Part shown: positions 29,990-39,020 of the stretch, one piece after another
Numbering within the stretch: the stretch's first letter is position 1
Layout: every line of letters begins with the position of its first letter
NCBI RefSeq assembly: GCF_030915465.1
Contig: NZ_CP133267.1
Location: 3,275,001-3,339,000, forward strand
Length of the DNA stretch: 64,000 nucleotides
Origin: Neobacillus sp. PS3-34
GTDB lineage: Bacteria > Bacillota > Bacilli > Bacillales > Cytobacillaceae
Direction of reading: 5' to 3'
The notes under the pieces: generated by a model
Seen by the model: only the letters and a program-made list of their open reading frames with translations
Database searches by the model: none
What the model was told of the DNA's origin: nothing
Made by a program: the position numbers and the translations under genes

Positions 29990-30561
29990 ATGAACACGCC
30001 AAAGTTATTAGATGAGATTCTGGAATATAACAAGAAATTTGTAGAAAGTAAAGAGTATGAAAAATACGAAACCACGAAATTCCCAAATAAACGCCTGGTT
30101 GTTTTGACCTGTATGGATACCCGGCTGCTTGAGCTTTTGCCCAAAGCAATGAATTTTGGAAATGGCGATGTTAAGACAATTAAAAATGCAGGGGCACTAG
30201 TTACCCATCCATTTGGGAGTATTATGAGGAGCATTTTGGTAGCTGTCTATGAGCTTCAGGCTGAGGAAGTTCTCGTAATCGGGCATCATGATTGCGGGAT
30301 GAGCGGCATGAAATCTGGCCGGTTATTGAAAAGATGAAACAACGAGGTGTCACAGATGATATCCTTAAAACTCTTGCTAACTCAGCGATCGAAGTTGGTC
30401 AATGGATGCAAGGATTCGACGTTGTTGAAGAAAGTGTACAGCATAGCACTGACATTATCAAAAATCATCCGCTTATGCCGAAGGATGTACCTGTCCATGG
30501 AATGGTGATTGACCCAAAAACAGGTAAGCTTGATCTTGTTGTAAACGGCTATGAACAGTAA
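29990..30561 (+). CDS. ytiB: Beta-class carbonic anhydrase (frameshifted)
   Basis: Interconverts CO2 and bicarbonate. Zinc ligands appear in CMDTRL (Cys and the Asp-Arg dyad) and HHDCGM (His and Cys). A C is missing near 30318 (GGCCGG for GGCCCGG), after which the frame continues PVIEKMKQRGVTDD to the stop. Repaired length is about 190 residues, normal for small bacterial beta enzymes. GGAGG precedes ATG 29990. The position next to yidD and luxS matches ytiB of B. subtilis. Confidence 0.88.
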
Positions 30562-30581
30562 GTCATTTTAACACTGCAACC

Positions 30582-30617
30582 TAAAAAGCCCCTGGTTATT
30601 TTTTGCCATGGGGCTTT
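30582..30617 (-). terminator. Terminator overlapping the end of yidD
   Basis: Stem AAAAGCCCCTGG/CCATGGGGCTTTT (one bulge) with the yidD stop codon in its loop. It could serve both convergent genes. Confidence 0.7.
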
Positions 30618-30829
30618 TCTGGAACGGGATCCATTCCGCCTGGATGGAATGGATGGCATTTTAAGATGCGTTTAGTGGCAAGCCATCCGCCCTTAAATGC
30701 GCCGTGGCGTTTAACAGCTTCAAGACCGTAATGGGAGCAGGTAGGGTAAAATCGGCAGGATGGCGGTTTTAATGGTGATATGACGATTTGATAGAACCGG
30801 ATAATGCCAATAAAAATGTATTTTAACAA
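30596..30829 (-). CDS. yidD: Membrane protein insertion efficiency factor YidD
   Basis: 77 residues: an N-terminal amphipathic/hydrophobic segment [20 protein letters not shown], then the Cys-containing family motif [14 protein letters not shown], then [14 protein letters not shown]. YidD helps YidC insert membrane proteins. It is called ytjA in B. subtilis, where it also neighbours luxS. Full length. Confidence 0.94.
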   Translation of the reverse strand: MLKYIFIGIIRFYQIVISPLKPPSCRFYPTCSHYGLEAVKRHGAFKGGWLATKRILKCHPFHPGGMDPVPEKPHGKK

Positions 30830-30985
30830 TTTTTGTCGCTCCTTTATTTTGCAGGAAAAAACTTTAATGAATTCAACATATCATATTATGAATTTAACGT
30901 CTAAAAACATCAATTCAAATTAAATAGATGAAAAAACTCGGAATTAGAGTTATAATGAAAAAAGAATTTAAAAGGAGTGATATTC

Positions 30986-31459
30986 ATGCCTTCAGTTGAA
31001 AGCTTTGAATTAGACCATAATGCCGTTAAAGCACCATATGTGCGCCATTGCGGAGTCCATAAAGTTGGCAGCGACGGTGTTGTAAATAAATATGATATCC
31101 GTTTTTGCCAGCCTAATAAACAGGCGATGAAGCCTGATGCAATTCATACACTTGAGCATTTGCTTGCTTTTAATATCCGTAAGCATTCGGAAAAATATAG
31201 CCATTTCGATATTATTGATATTTCTCCAATGGGATGCCAGACTGGTTACTATTTAGTAGTTAGCGGCGAACCTACGGTCGAGGAAATTATTGATCTTCTT
31301 GAGGACACGATGAAGGATGCAGTGGAAATCACTGATATCCCTGCTGCGAATGAAACACAATGCGGCGAAGCCAAACTTCATGATTTAGAAGGAGCAAAGC
31401 GTTTAATGCGCTTCTGGCTAGACCAAAGCAAAGAAGACTTAAAGCAGGTTTTCGCATAA
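30986..31459 (+). CDS. luxS: S-ribosylhomocysteine lyase LuxS
   Basis: Splits S-ribosylhomocysteine to homocysteine and DPD, the AI-2 precursor, and recycles methyl-cycle waste. It has 157 residues. The metal site is H54-T-L-E-H58 plus Cys 126 (ETQCGEAK); the catalytic Cys 84 lies in [12 protein letters not shown] 30986 was chosen over GTG 30977 because AAAGGAG ends 8-9 nt before it and the protein then starts [11 protein letters not shown] as usual. Confidence 0.96.
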   Translation: MPSVESFELDHNAVKAPYVRHCGVHKVGSDGVVNKYDIRFCQPNKQAMKPDAIHTLEHLLAFNIRKHSEKYSHFDIIDISPMGCQTGYYLVVSGEPTVEEIIDLLEDTMKDAVEITDIPAANETQCGEAKLHDLEGAKRLMRFWLDQSKEDLKQVFA

Positions 31460-31472
31460 TTAGTAGAAAATG

Positions 31473-31510
31473 AAAAGATTCCTATCCGATTTGGAATAGG
31501 AATCTTTTTT
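31473..31510. terminator. Terminator after luxS
   Basis: Stem AAGATTCCTATCC/GGAATAGGAATCTT with loop GATTT and a T-run, between the convergent luxS and ytzI genes. Confidence 0.88.
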
Positions 31511-31670
31511 ATTCTTCCTTTTTTTGTGTTTCTTCTGCATTTTCTATATTAGGATTGCTTTCAAGCGGATCAACCGTATGTTTATAGGTATAGGCCTTTG
31601 AAGTCGTAATGACACTTAGCAGAAGTACCACGATGACGATGATGACACCTACAACTAAAATGGTAACCAT
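31509..31670 (-). CDS. ytzI: YtzI-like single-span membrane protein, 53 aa
   Basis: Starts MVTILVVGVIIVIVVLLLSV, a single membrane helix, followed by a short hydrophilic tail ending ETQKKEE. ATG 31670 was chosen because GGGAGG lies 8 nt before it; the longer frame to 31718 lacks a site. It resembles the YtzI protein next to luxS in B. subtilis. Function unknown. Confidence 0.75.
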   Translation of the reverse strand: MVTILVVGVIIVIVVLLLSVITTSKAYTYKHTVDPLESNPNIENAEETQKKEE

Positions 31671-31730
31671 GGTTTGTGCCTCCCTTTCATTTTTACCCTT
31701 ATATTCTACCATGACCATAGTCCAGAGTGA

Positions 31731-31755
31731 GTTTTATTTTTAAACCAATGGGTAA
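31731..31755 (+). promoter_or_regulatory. Sigma-B-type promoter of dps
   Basis: GTTTTA (31731-31736) and GGGTAA (31750-31755) are 13 nt apart, close to the general-stress sigma-B consensus GTTTaa-N12-14-GGGtAt. B. subtilis dps is a known sigma-B target. Confidence 0.65.
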
Positions 31756-31770
31756 AATATATCCGGAGGG

Positions 31771-32220
31771 ATGAAAATGCCAAAAACTAAATTAGTTGAT
31801 TCAGTTAATGTACAGGTAGCCAATTTTACAGTTTTGTACGAAAAGCTCCACCATTTTCACTGGTTTGTGAAGGGGCACCATTTCTTTGAACTTCACAAAA
31901 AATTCGAAGAGCTTTACAACGAAGTAAGCCTTCACCTTGATGAGCTCGCAGAGAGGCTGCTTATTAAAGGCGACAAGCCTGTTTCCACTTTAAAAGAATG
32001 CCTAGATATAGCAACGATAAAGGAAGCGACAGGGAAAGAAGCGAAGGAAGAAGAGATGGTACAAGCTGTAGTAGATGATTTTTCTCAAATGATTGGTGAA
32101 ATTAAAGAAACCATCTCCTTGGCTGAGGAAGAAGAAGATCCTGTGACCGCTGATATGCTTACTGCAATTAATGAAAGCCTTGGTAAGCATGTTTGGATGT
32201 TAACATCGTTTCTTGGGTAA
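31771..32220 (+). CDS. dps: Dps-family DNA-binding ferritin
   Basis: Stores iron and protects DNA during stress and starvation. It has 149 residues in a four-helix bundle. Ferroxidase residues are visible in KLHHFHWFVKGHHFFELH and HLDELAERLL. ATCCGGAGGG precedes ATG 31771. The start may instead be the second Met (MPKTK). A sigma-B-type promoter lies just upstream and a terminator follows, so it is monocistronic. Confidence 0.93.
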   Translation: MKMPKTKLVDSVNVQVANFTVLYEKLHHFHWFVKGHHFFELHKKFEELYNEVSLHLDELAERLLIKGDKPVSTLKECLDIATIKEATGKEAKEEEMVQAVVDDFSQMIGEIKETISLAEEEEDPVTADMLTAINESLGKHVWMLTSFLG

Positions 32221-32223
32221 TGC

Positions 32224-32257
32224 CTAAAACCTGTGCAATTGATGCACAGGTTTTTTT
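32224..32257 (+). terminator. Terminator of dps
   Basis: Stem AACCTGTGCA/TGCACAGGTT with loop ATTGA and seven T. Confidence 0.92.
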
Positions 32258-32309
32258 ATATAAAAAAGAAGCTGATTTCTCAGCTTCGCTGTCCAATAGT
32301 ATGTATAAA

Positions 32310-32566
32310 TCAATGTATATTTCTGGGATGGAAGGTAGGTGTTCTTTGCTGACGATATTCTTCCTGAGCAAATTTCCCTTTTAAGCTTTCAATTAAATAT
32401 AATCCCATTAAGTCATAAAGCTCTTGTTTATCCATTTCCTGAATAAGGCCAGTAAATCTTCATGCGACATTTCTTCCAAAAAGGCAAATGCCAGCATATC
32501 GATATCCTCTTCATCACCGGTCAATTTGTTACGGTACATTTCATAAAGCTCATCGACTAGTTTCAA
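32310..32566 (-). CDS. DUF6154-like small protein (frameshifted)
   Basis: About 85 residues, starting MKLVDELYEMYRNKLTGDEE from TTG 32566 with AGGGGGTG upstream. One A is missing near 32443; restoring it gives LIQEMDKQELYDLMGLYLIE and SLKGKFAQEEYRQQRT. Acidic, helical and soluble, with no membrane segment. The name rests on my recollection of a similar Bacillus family and is tentative; function unknown. Neither part is long enough to stand out as a reading frame. Confidence 0.65.
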
Positions 32567-32797
32567 TATTTTCACCCCCTGTAAAAAAAATGTCTTTAAT
32601 TATTCAATACCCTTCGTGATGAAAAATATTCCTTTTGGAAATTTTTTGAATGAGAATTAAAAAGTGTGAATTATTTGACTTTTCTTTATTCTATGTGAAT
32701 CAGTTTGTATTCATTTCAACTAATTCATTTAAACATAAGAATAAGTTTCAGCATTTTGTGGGAAACGATTAATAATGAGTATAAGGGAGGATTGCTG

Positions 32798-33127
32798 ATG
32801 AATCAACAAAAGAAAACATATTATATCGACCTGGGGAGTGGGGAAATTTCTCAAAGTGCCACCAGTTCGTCCTGGAATTATAAAATCGAGGCATCGGATG
32901 AAGAAATTATCCAGTTGCGTGAATATTTTGACCAAAATTATTCGACAGAGTGGCAAAATTTCTTTCGAGCCCACGTCCCATATGTGCAGTATCATTATGA
33001 TCGTGAAAATGATGCATACGACCAAACCTCCCAGAAAATTTTTCAAATGCTTTACGATTTGGGTGATGAAGAAACGAAAGAGCATATTAAAAGCATCAAC
33101 ATACTGCCACAAAAGGAAGAGGAATAA
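32798..33127 (+). CDS. Hypothetical cytosolic protein, 109 aa
   Basis: Begins MNQQKKTYYIDLGSGEISQS and is acidic, ending LPQKEEE. AAGGGAGG precedes ATG 32798, so the longer frame from 32705 is not the start. No signal, membrane segment or motif I recognise. It lies between dps and ytkD with its own weak terminator. Function unknown. Confidence 0.75.
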   Translation: MNQQKKTYYIDLGSGEISQSATSSSWNYKIEASDEEIIQLREYFDQNYSTEWQNFFRAHVPYVQYHYDRENDAYDQTSQKIFQMLYDLGDEETKEHIKSINILPQKEEE

Positions 33128-33137
33128 AGTTTGGATA

Positions 33138-33168
33138 AGGGTGTCTCTTTTTGAGATGCCTTTTTTAT
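33138..33168 (+). terminator. Weak terminator
   Basis: Stem GGTGTCTC/GAGATGCC with two G-T pairs, followed by six T. Confidence 0.6.
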
Positions 33169-33231
33169 CTAGAAATGAAAAAACAAACGTTTATAATAAA
33201 ATTAGGATTATAGAGAGAATCGAGGTTTATT

Positions 33232-33738
33232 ATGGACGTTTTTTTTGATCATTTTGGCTGCAAGGTGGAGCTTACCTTCCAGGAAAATCAATTTAAAGAG
33301 GAAGCACGGCATGTTCTCGTCATTTGTCAATTAGGTGATGAATGGCTGCTGACAAATCATAAGGAAAGAGGGCTTGAGTTCCCCGGAGGTAAAATAGAGC
33401 CAGGCGAAACACTTGAAGAGGGCGCCCGCCGGGAGGTTTTTGAAGAAACGGGTGCATATCTTTCCGACCTCTTAAAGATTGGAGAATATAGAGTGACAGA
33501 CGAAAAGGGATCCTTTGTGAAAGCTGTTTTTTATGGGAAAGCGAAACAGCTTGAGAAAAAGGCTGGATATATGGAAACAAATGGGCAGGTACTTATCAAG
33601 GGTGATCTTCTTAAGATGCGCTTCCAGGATGATTACAGCTTTATCATGAAGGACGATGTGATAAAAAAGTGTATACATATGCTCCAAGCAGGCCACATGC
33701 CATATCCTGCCAAAAAAATGGCGAAAAGCAAGATTTAA
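33232..33738 (+). CDS. ytkD: Nudix hydrolase YtkD
   Basis: 168 residues with a perfect Nudix box at residues 52-74 (GGKIEPGET..REVFEETG), which binds the metal and cleaves nucleoside diphosphate-X bonds. B. subtilis YtkD hydrolyses 8-oxo-dGTP and has been linked to RNA pyrophosphohydrolase activity. Same length and neighbourhood here. The stop codon lies in the loop of the following terminator. Confidence 0.88.
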   Translation: MDVFFDHFGCKVELTFQENQFKEEARHVLVICQLGDEWLLTNHKERGLEFPGGKIEPGETLEEGARREVFEETGAYLSDLLKIGEYRVTDEKGSFVKAVFYGKAKQLEKKAGYMETNGQVLIKGDLLKMRFQDDYSFIMKDDVIKKCIHMLQAGHMPYPAKKMAKSKI

Positions 33739-33771
33739 CATAAATTGATGCTTTTCGCTGTTTCTTTTTTT
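33721..33771 (+). terminator. Terminator of ytkD
   Basis: Stem GCGAAAAGCA/TGCTTTTCGC followed by a T-run. The 5' arm lies within the last ytkD codons. Repeat R copy 3 begins right at the end of the T-run. Confidence 0.8.
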
Positions 33772-34076
33772 ATCGTCTAGGAAATAATAAAATTAAATGA
33801 AGTGGTACCTTCTACCAAAAAGTATTAATCTAGCTCCAGCGCCAAGCCAGTTTTCACCTTTGAATAGCTCCCTTGAATATCTTGCTCCAAGCATGACCTT
33901 TAGGTGATGCTTGGAGCAGCTCGGGGTCATAAGCCAAATCACTTCAGAAATCAGGACAAGGAACGCTTCGGCAGCATCCGCATCGCACGAAGGAAAAGCG
34001 ATAGCTTTTCCGAGGATGACTGCGTGATTCGTCTTATGCCTGTCGGGGCTACCCAGGACGCTTGCGCCTTTTGTTT
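33772..34076 (+). repeat. Dispersed intergenic repeat R, copy 3
   Basis: Same left end (CGTCTAGGAAAT), core hairpin (33885-33916) and right end (CGCTTGCGCCTTTTG) as copies 1 and 2. The nested module is only on the right side (GGAAAAGCGATAGCTTTTCC). It fills the whole gap between the convergent ytkD and ytlD genes, ending at the ytlD stop codon. Confidence 0.85.
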
Positions 34077-34828
34077 TTAGCGCTGGTCCTTCACGAGTTT
34101 TTTTTCAATTAGGGCAACGACCTGATACATAATGGTCGCAAAGACGGCGATGACGAGCAATGATAATAAAACGAGCGTAAAATTAAATACCTGAAATCCA
34201 TAAATAATCATGTAACCAAGTCCTTTTGAAGAGACGAGGAACTCACCCACCATAACGCCCACCCAGGATAAGCCGACATTCACCTTCAAGGTCGATATGA
34301 TGGTCGGGAAGCTTGCCGGGAGAATGGCCTCTTTAAAGCACTGAAAACGGCTGGCTCCAAAGGTTTGCAGCACTTTGAGATAGTTGGGATCTACACCTCT
34401 GAAAGAAGTATAAACGACAATCGTTGTGATGATGACAGAGATAATGGCACCCATCGTAATAATGGAGGTAAATCCTGTGCCAAGGGCAACAATTAAGATG
34501 GGCCAAGTGCTACTTTTGGCATTGCATTTAAGATAACGAGGTAGGGATCAAGCACCTTCGAGAGCATCGGTGACCACCATAGTATGGCGGCAAGCAATGT
34601 TCCAAGCAGGGTGCCAAGGATAAAGCCAAGCACTGTTTCTGTGAGTGTGATTCCGAGGTTCTCCAATAATGAACCATCCTGAAGCTTTTCCAGTAATAAA
34701 AGCCATATTTTAGAGGGAGAACTGAAGATGAGCGGATCGATCCACTTTTTTGCACTAAATAATTCCCAACCGCTAAAAAACAGTAAAAAGATTATGATCT
34801 GATACAATCTGACCCATCTTTTTTCCAC
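34077..34828 (-). CDS. ytlD: ABC importer permease YtlD (frameshifted)
   Basis: SsuC/TauC/ThiX-type inner-membrane permease with about six helices. A base is missing near 34502, at the conserved [14 protein letters not shown] stretch. The EAA loop is [24 protein letters not shown] 34828 gives about 250 residues, the family norm, but no good ribosome site is visible, so the start is uncertain. Last gene of ytlA-ytlC-ytlD; the substrate (sulfonate, thiamine precursor or similar) cannot be told from sequence. Confidence 0.82.
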
Positions 34829-34868
34829 AATCAGAGAGTGTTTATATTTTTCATGGAGGAGTTTTACA

Positions 34869-35645
34869 TTATTCTTTTCCGGATTCAAGCGACTCCAGCT
34901 CCTTCCATATCGTTTGGAATAGATTCTGATACTGTTCAGAGTTCCTTGCTTCAAATGGTGTGAGGCTCCTGAGTTCCTCTGGAATGTGAAAAGTTCGATG
35001 CAGCCTTCCGGGGCTTGGTGAAAATAGATATACCCTGTCGCTCATTGAAATGGCTTCTCCGATATCATGTGTGACAAGAATCGCTGTTTTTCCGAAGGAT
35101 TTAAGTGTTTTGGAAACTAAATCCTCCAATTTCAATTTTGTCTGGTAATCCAGAGCGGAAAACGGTTCATCCAGCATGAGCAGCTTCGGCTCTGTCGCAA
35201 GTGTCCGCACGAGGGCTGCGCGCTGTCTCATTCCACCTGACAGCTGCTTTGGGAACTGTTTTTCGACACTGGGTAACCCAATTTCGTTTAACAGACTTAG
35301 TGTAGCTGATTTCGTTTTTTCATTTAATCGATTGGACAGCTTCAGACCCAGCAAAATATTTTCTTCAATCGTCTTCCAAGGAAAAAGATAATCCTGCTGA
35401 AGCATGTAGCCGATTTGCCGATCAGATAAAGAGACAGGCTTTTCTTCGAGTAAAATAGTTCCCTGGGTAGGCTGGATTAATCCTGCAACGATAGATAGTA
35501 ATGTCGTTTTTCCACAACCGCTTGGACCGAGGAAGGAGATGAATTCTCCCTCCTCTACTTCCAGCGAGATATCGGTGAAGGCCGTGACAGCAGATGTTCT
35601 GGTAAAATAAGTGTGATGGATTTCACGAATCTTTAAGAAACTCAT
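34869..35645 (-). CDS. ytlC: ABC importer ATPase YtlC
   Basis: 258 residues with Walker [13 protein letters not shown]-loop region [10 protein letters not shown], signature LSGGMRQR, Walker [13 protein letters not shown] and switch His in VTHD. Closest in style to SsuB/TauB/ThiZ ATPases. Intact frame. It sits between the permease and binding-protein genes. Confidence 0.9.
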   Translation of the reverse strand: MSFLKIREIHHTYFTRTSAVTAFTDISLEVEEGEFISFLGPSGCGKTTLLSIVAGLIQPTQGTILLEEKPVSLSDRQIGYMLQQDYLFPWKTIEENILLGLKLSNRLNEKTKSATLSLLNEIGLPSVEKQFPKQLSGGMRQRAALVRTLATEPKLLMLDEPFSALDYQTKLKLEDLVSKTLKSFGKTAILVTHDIGEAISMSDRVYLFSPSPGRLHRTFHIPEELRSLTPFEARNSEQYQNLFQTIWKELESLESGKE

Positions 35646-35669
35646 AGAACGGCCTCCTCATCAAAATTA

Positions 35670-36682
35670 TTATTTCACTTTGTTGGCAATAGTTGTGTTT
35701 ACAAGTGTTTTATGGCTGACTTCCTTAGGAAGCTCACCAGCCTCCTTCATAATATTTTGGAGATTGTTCCATTCCTCTTTATCAAGAATCGGGTCTGTTG
35801 CAAACGATCCCTGGCTTTTATAGCGGTCAACCACAGTCTCAATCAGTGCTAGGTTAGTGTCCTTGAAATAAGGCTGGATTACCTTAGCGGTTTCTGATGC
35901 TTTATGCGTTTTGACCCATTGCTGTGCTCTATAGATTGCTTTTGTGAACTTTTCAATTGTGCTTTTGTTGTTTTTCATATAGCTTTGCTTTGCCATAAAT
36001 GTGGTATAAGGAACATGCCCGGATTCGGTACCAAACGAAGCGACAATGCGCCCTTGCCTTCTTTTTCAAAAATGCTAGCTGTTGGTTCGAAAAGCTGAAC
36101 AAAGTCGCCGGTTCCTGATGCAAATGCATTTGCAATGTTGGCGAAATCGATATTCTGGATTAATTTCAGGTCTTTTTGTGGGTCGATATTATGCTTTTTA
36201 AGTACGAATTCTCCAACCATTTGCGGCATTCCGCCTTTGCGCTGTCCTAGAAATGTTGTACCTTTTAGCTGATCCCATGAAAAGTTGTCGATTTTTTTTC
36301 TGGAAACAAGGAAGGTTCCGTCTGTCTGAGTCAATTGGGCAAAGTTGATGACAGGGTCACTGGATCCTTGTGCATAAACGTAAATAGAAGTCTCTGAACC
36401 TACAAGGGCGATGTCGGTGCCGCCTGAAAGGAGCGCTGTCATCGTTTTGTCTCCGCCCCACGTGGTAGTTAGTTGGACATCCAAGCCTTCATCCTTAAAG
36501 AACCCTTTCTCCAGTGCCACATATTCCGGTGCGTAAAAGATAGAGCGTGTTACTTCTGCAACCCTTACCTTTACTAGATCCTTCGTTTTCTGTGTGTTGT
36601 TCGCATTATTGCAGGCTGCCAATGGGAAAATAAGAATACCAATTATGAAAAGGGAAAAACTGAATTTTAGCCAATTTTTCAT
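35670..36682 (-). CDS. ytlA: ABC importer substrate-binding lipoprotein YtlA (frameshifted)
   Basis: SsuA/THI5-like periplasmic-type binding protein. The lipoprotein signal MKNWLKFSFSLFIIGILIFP ends at LAAC. The core includes EVTRSIFYAPEYVALEKGFF and LSGGTDIALVG. A G is missing near 36051 (AAGGGCGC for AAGGGGCGC); restoring it joins GKGRIVASFGTESGHVPYTT to FMAKQSYMKNN. Repaired length is about 337 residues. First gene of the three-gene importer. Confidence 0.85.
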
Positions 36683-36800
36683 GTATTTTGCCTCCTTTTA
36701 AAAAGGTTGAAAATCTGGGCTGATTTTTGCCTAGGATATCGTATGAAAGAGATAAAAATGTGTGAATGCCTATTAATTAAAATTAGGGAAGGATGACTAG

Positions 36801-37587
36801 ATGAATATCGAGGACGGCACTATTCTTCAGATAAATAGATTTCCATCCCCAAATCCGACGGTTGAACTAAAAATCATCACCTATTATTCAGATGGTTTGA
36901 AGGTGAAAGGGCTGCTTGCCAGGCAAAAGAGGGTGGAACATGTGATGGATTTCTCTATTTAAGGGGAGGGATTAAAAATGTCGGGAAAGTACGGCCTGCC
37001 CGCATTGCCCAGTTTGCAGCGGAAGGCTTTATTGTTTTTGCTCCTTTCTACAGGGGAAACCAGGGAGGGGAAGGGAATGAGGATTTTGCCGGAGATGACA
37101 GGGAGGATGCTTTTTCTGCTTTCAGGCTGCTCCAATCGCTTCCAGGTGTAAAAAATATTCATATATTTGGTTTCTCACGTGGTGGCGTGATGGCTCTTCT
37201 TGCAGGCATCAGCTTTCCTGAAGCTGCATCCATTGTCACGTGGGGTGGCGTAAGCGATATGGAATTAACCTATCGGGAAAGAAAAGATTTACGCCGGATG
37301 ATGAAGCGCGTAATGGGGGAACTCCTGCCAAATTCCCAGAAAGATATGAGAGCCGTACACCTCTTAATGATTTGGCAAATCTGCAGGCACCGGTACTAAT
37401 TATTCATGGAGTACAGGACCATAATGTCTCTGTTGAGCATGCATACAAGCTCGAAAAAGGACTCGAGGCTCTTGGTAAGAAAGTAGACTGCTGGTATTTC
37501 AATGAATTTACCCACTATTTTCCGCCGGCAGTAAACCGAAGAGTCGTTAAGGATCTAACAAAGTGGATGAAATCGCACTCCGATTAA
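36801..37587 (+). CDS. ytmA: YtmA-like alpha/beta hydrolase (two frameshifts)
   Basis: Prolyl-oligopeptidase-type peptidase or esterase. Starts MNIEDGTILQINRFPSPNPT with GGAAGG upstream. The frame breaks near 36921 (before GGTCDGFLYLRGGIKNVG) and near 37318 (GGGGGAACTCC region, before TPAKFPERYESRTPLNDL). The nucleophile elbow is GFSRGG, Asp in GVQDHNVS and His in FTHYFPP. Repaired length is about 262 residues. Confidence 0.83.
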
Positions 37588-37651
37588 TGTTAAAATGGAA
37601 GTAATTATAATTTGGGCAGGGTTTTTAATAAATAGCAGGGGAGCCAATAAA

Positions 37652-37894
37652 ATGGGAATGCCGCTTGAATTAAATACAATGGTCGTAACAAAAGGCAGAG
37701 AGCAAAGAATTGAGGAAAACTTATTTTTGCTTGAAAAAGAAGGGTACAGGCTTTATCCGATTGATATTCCGATCGATGTCAGAAGGACAATTGAGAGTGA
37801 CTCAAGCGGAACAGGTATCATTAAAAAAGTGGAATGGCAAAACAGCCTTACTTCGATAACGTACCAATTAATTTCATTAAATTCTACGAATTAA
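37652..37894 (+). CDS. ytmB: DUF2584 family protein YtmB
   Basis: 80 residues, starting MGMPLELNTMVVTKGREQRI. AGGGGAG lies before ATG 37652. It matches the DUF2584/YtmB family that follows ytmA in B. subtilis. Small, soluble, function unknown. Confidence 0.88.
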   Translation: MGMPLELNTMVVTKGREQRIEENLFLLEKEGYRLYPIDIPIDVRRTIESDSSGTGIIKKVEWQNSLTSITYQLISLNSTN

Positions 37895-37925
37895 GCAGGG
37901 GTAGCAGCATTAAAATCACACGGAG

Positions 37926-37965
37926 AAACACACGGCATTTCACAAAGGAAATGCCGTGTGTTTCT
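37926..37965 (+). terminator. Terminator after ytmB
   Basis: Perfect 16-bp stem AAACACACGGCATTTC/GAAATGCCGTGTGTTT followed by CTTTATT. Confidence 0.88.
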
Positions 37966-38045
37966 TTATTGTTATAGCAAGATTTTTATACATCTTTATG
38001 AACTTTAGAAATAAGCTCTACCAGTTTATTTCTAAAGGGACAAAC

Positions 38046-38510
38046 CGATAATTGCCTGTATTAGTCCAATGCAAGGGTTATTCGGACAGGGTAAGTCGAA
38101 AATTGCCTAGGATAGTCCGAATGCGAGGCTTATTCGGACAGGGTAAGTCGAAAATTGCCTAGGATAGTCCGAATGCAAGGCTTATTCGGACAGGGTAAAG
38201 CGAAAATTGCCTAGGATAGTCTGAATGTAAGGGTTATTCGGACAGGGTAAGCTGAAAGTTGCCAGGGATAGTCTGAATGCAAGGGTTATTCGGACAGGGT
38301 AAGCTGAAAGTTGCCAGGGATAGTCTGAATGCAAGGGTTATTCGGACAGGGTAAGCTGAAAGTTGCCAGGGATAGTCTGAATGCAAGGGTTATTCGGACA
38401 GGGCAAAGCGAAAATTGCCAAGGATAGTCTGAATGCGAGGCTTATTCGGGCTGGGCAAAGCGAAAATTGCCAGGGATAGTCTGAATTCAAGCCCATTCGG
38501 TCAGGACAAA
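38046..38510. repeat. 52-bp tandem repeat array, eight full copies plus degenerate ends
   Basis: Exact 52-nt period: units start TTATTCGGAC at 38078, 38130, 38182, 38234, 38286, 38338, 38390 and 38442 (the last reads TTATTCGGGC), with decayed partial units on both sides. Each unit can fold: outer stem ATTCGGAC/GTCCGAAT and inner stem GGTAA/TTGCC. Later copies change GTCCGAAT to GTCTGAAT (a G-T pair) and GGTAA to GGCAA, keeping the pairing. No spacers, so it is not a CRISPR. Confidence 0.95.
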
Positions 38511-38774
38511 AACTTCAGTCGCAAAACGGGGTTTTATAAGACAGTTTAAAAAGTAAAATGGTCAAAATTAGAATACTTCTTAAAAACTACAATCTATCCG
38601 TATAAAAGGAAGAGTGGCTTGGAGAAAACTTCGAGTCATTCCTTAAATGTATTCTCCTGTGTTTTAATTGGCGAATTGTTTGTGATTAGAGGTGATGTGC
38701 CTCCTGCGATTTTAGTTTTGTATCTCACAAGTGAACCATTAACATATAGACTGGGTTTTTGGATTGTATAAGTG

Positions 38775-38915
38775 GCGCCATAGAAAATTGGAAAAACCGT
38801 TTTTCGCTCATAGAAAGGCGTTATGCACGCATAGAACCCAAAAAACGCACAAAGAACCATAAATTTAGCGCATAGAAATGAAAATTACGCGCATAGAAAA
38901 CCAAAAGCTCATAGG
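38775..38915. repeat. Degenerate CGCATAGAA repeats
   Basis: CATAGAA or close variants recur at about 38779, 38809, 38830, 38872, 38892 and 38910, at irregular 18-42 nt spacing. The flanking stretch 38511-38774 is AT-rich with no convincing gene. Confidence 0.6.
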
Positions 38916-38989
38916 CTTTTTAACCAAATAAAAACACGATAAAAAGGAAGTGGACTTAAGCCACCATAAACAGAAATATAGCTAATACA

Positions 38990-39020
38990 AAAAAATAGAC
39001 CGGGAATCCGGTCTATTTCA
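38990..39020 (-). terminator. Terminator of pckA
   Basis: On the minus strand AATAGACCGGA/CCGGTCTATT followed by a run of T. It overlaps the pckA stop codon. Confidence 0.88.

Noticed and set aside
38046..38510. CRISPR array
   Set aside because: The 52-nt units are contiguous with no unique spacers, and no cas genes are in the window.
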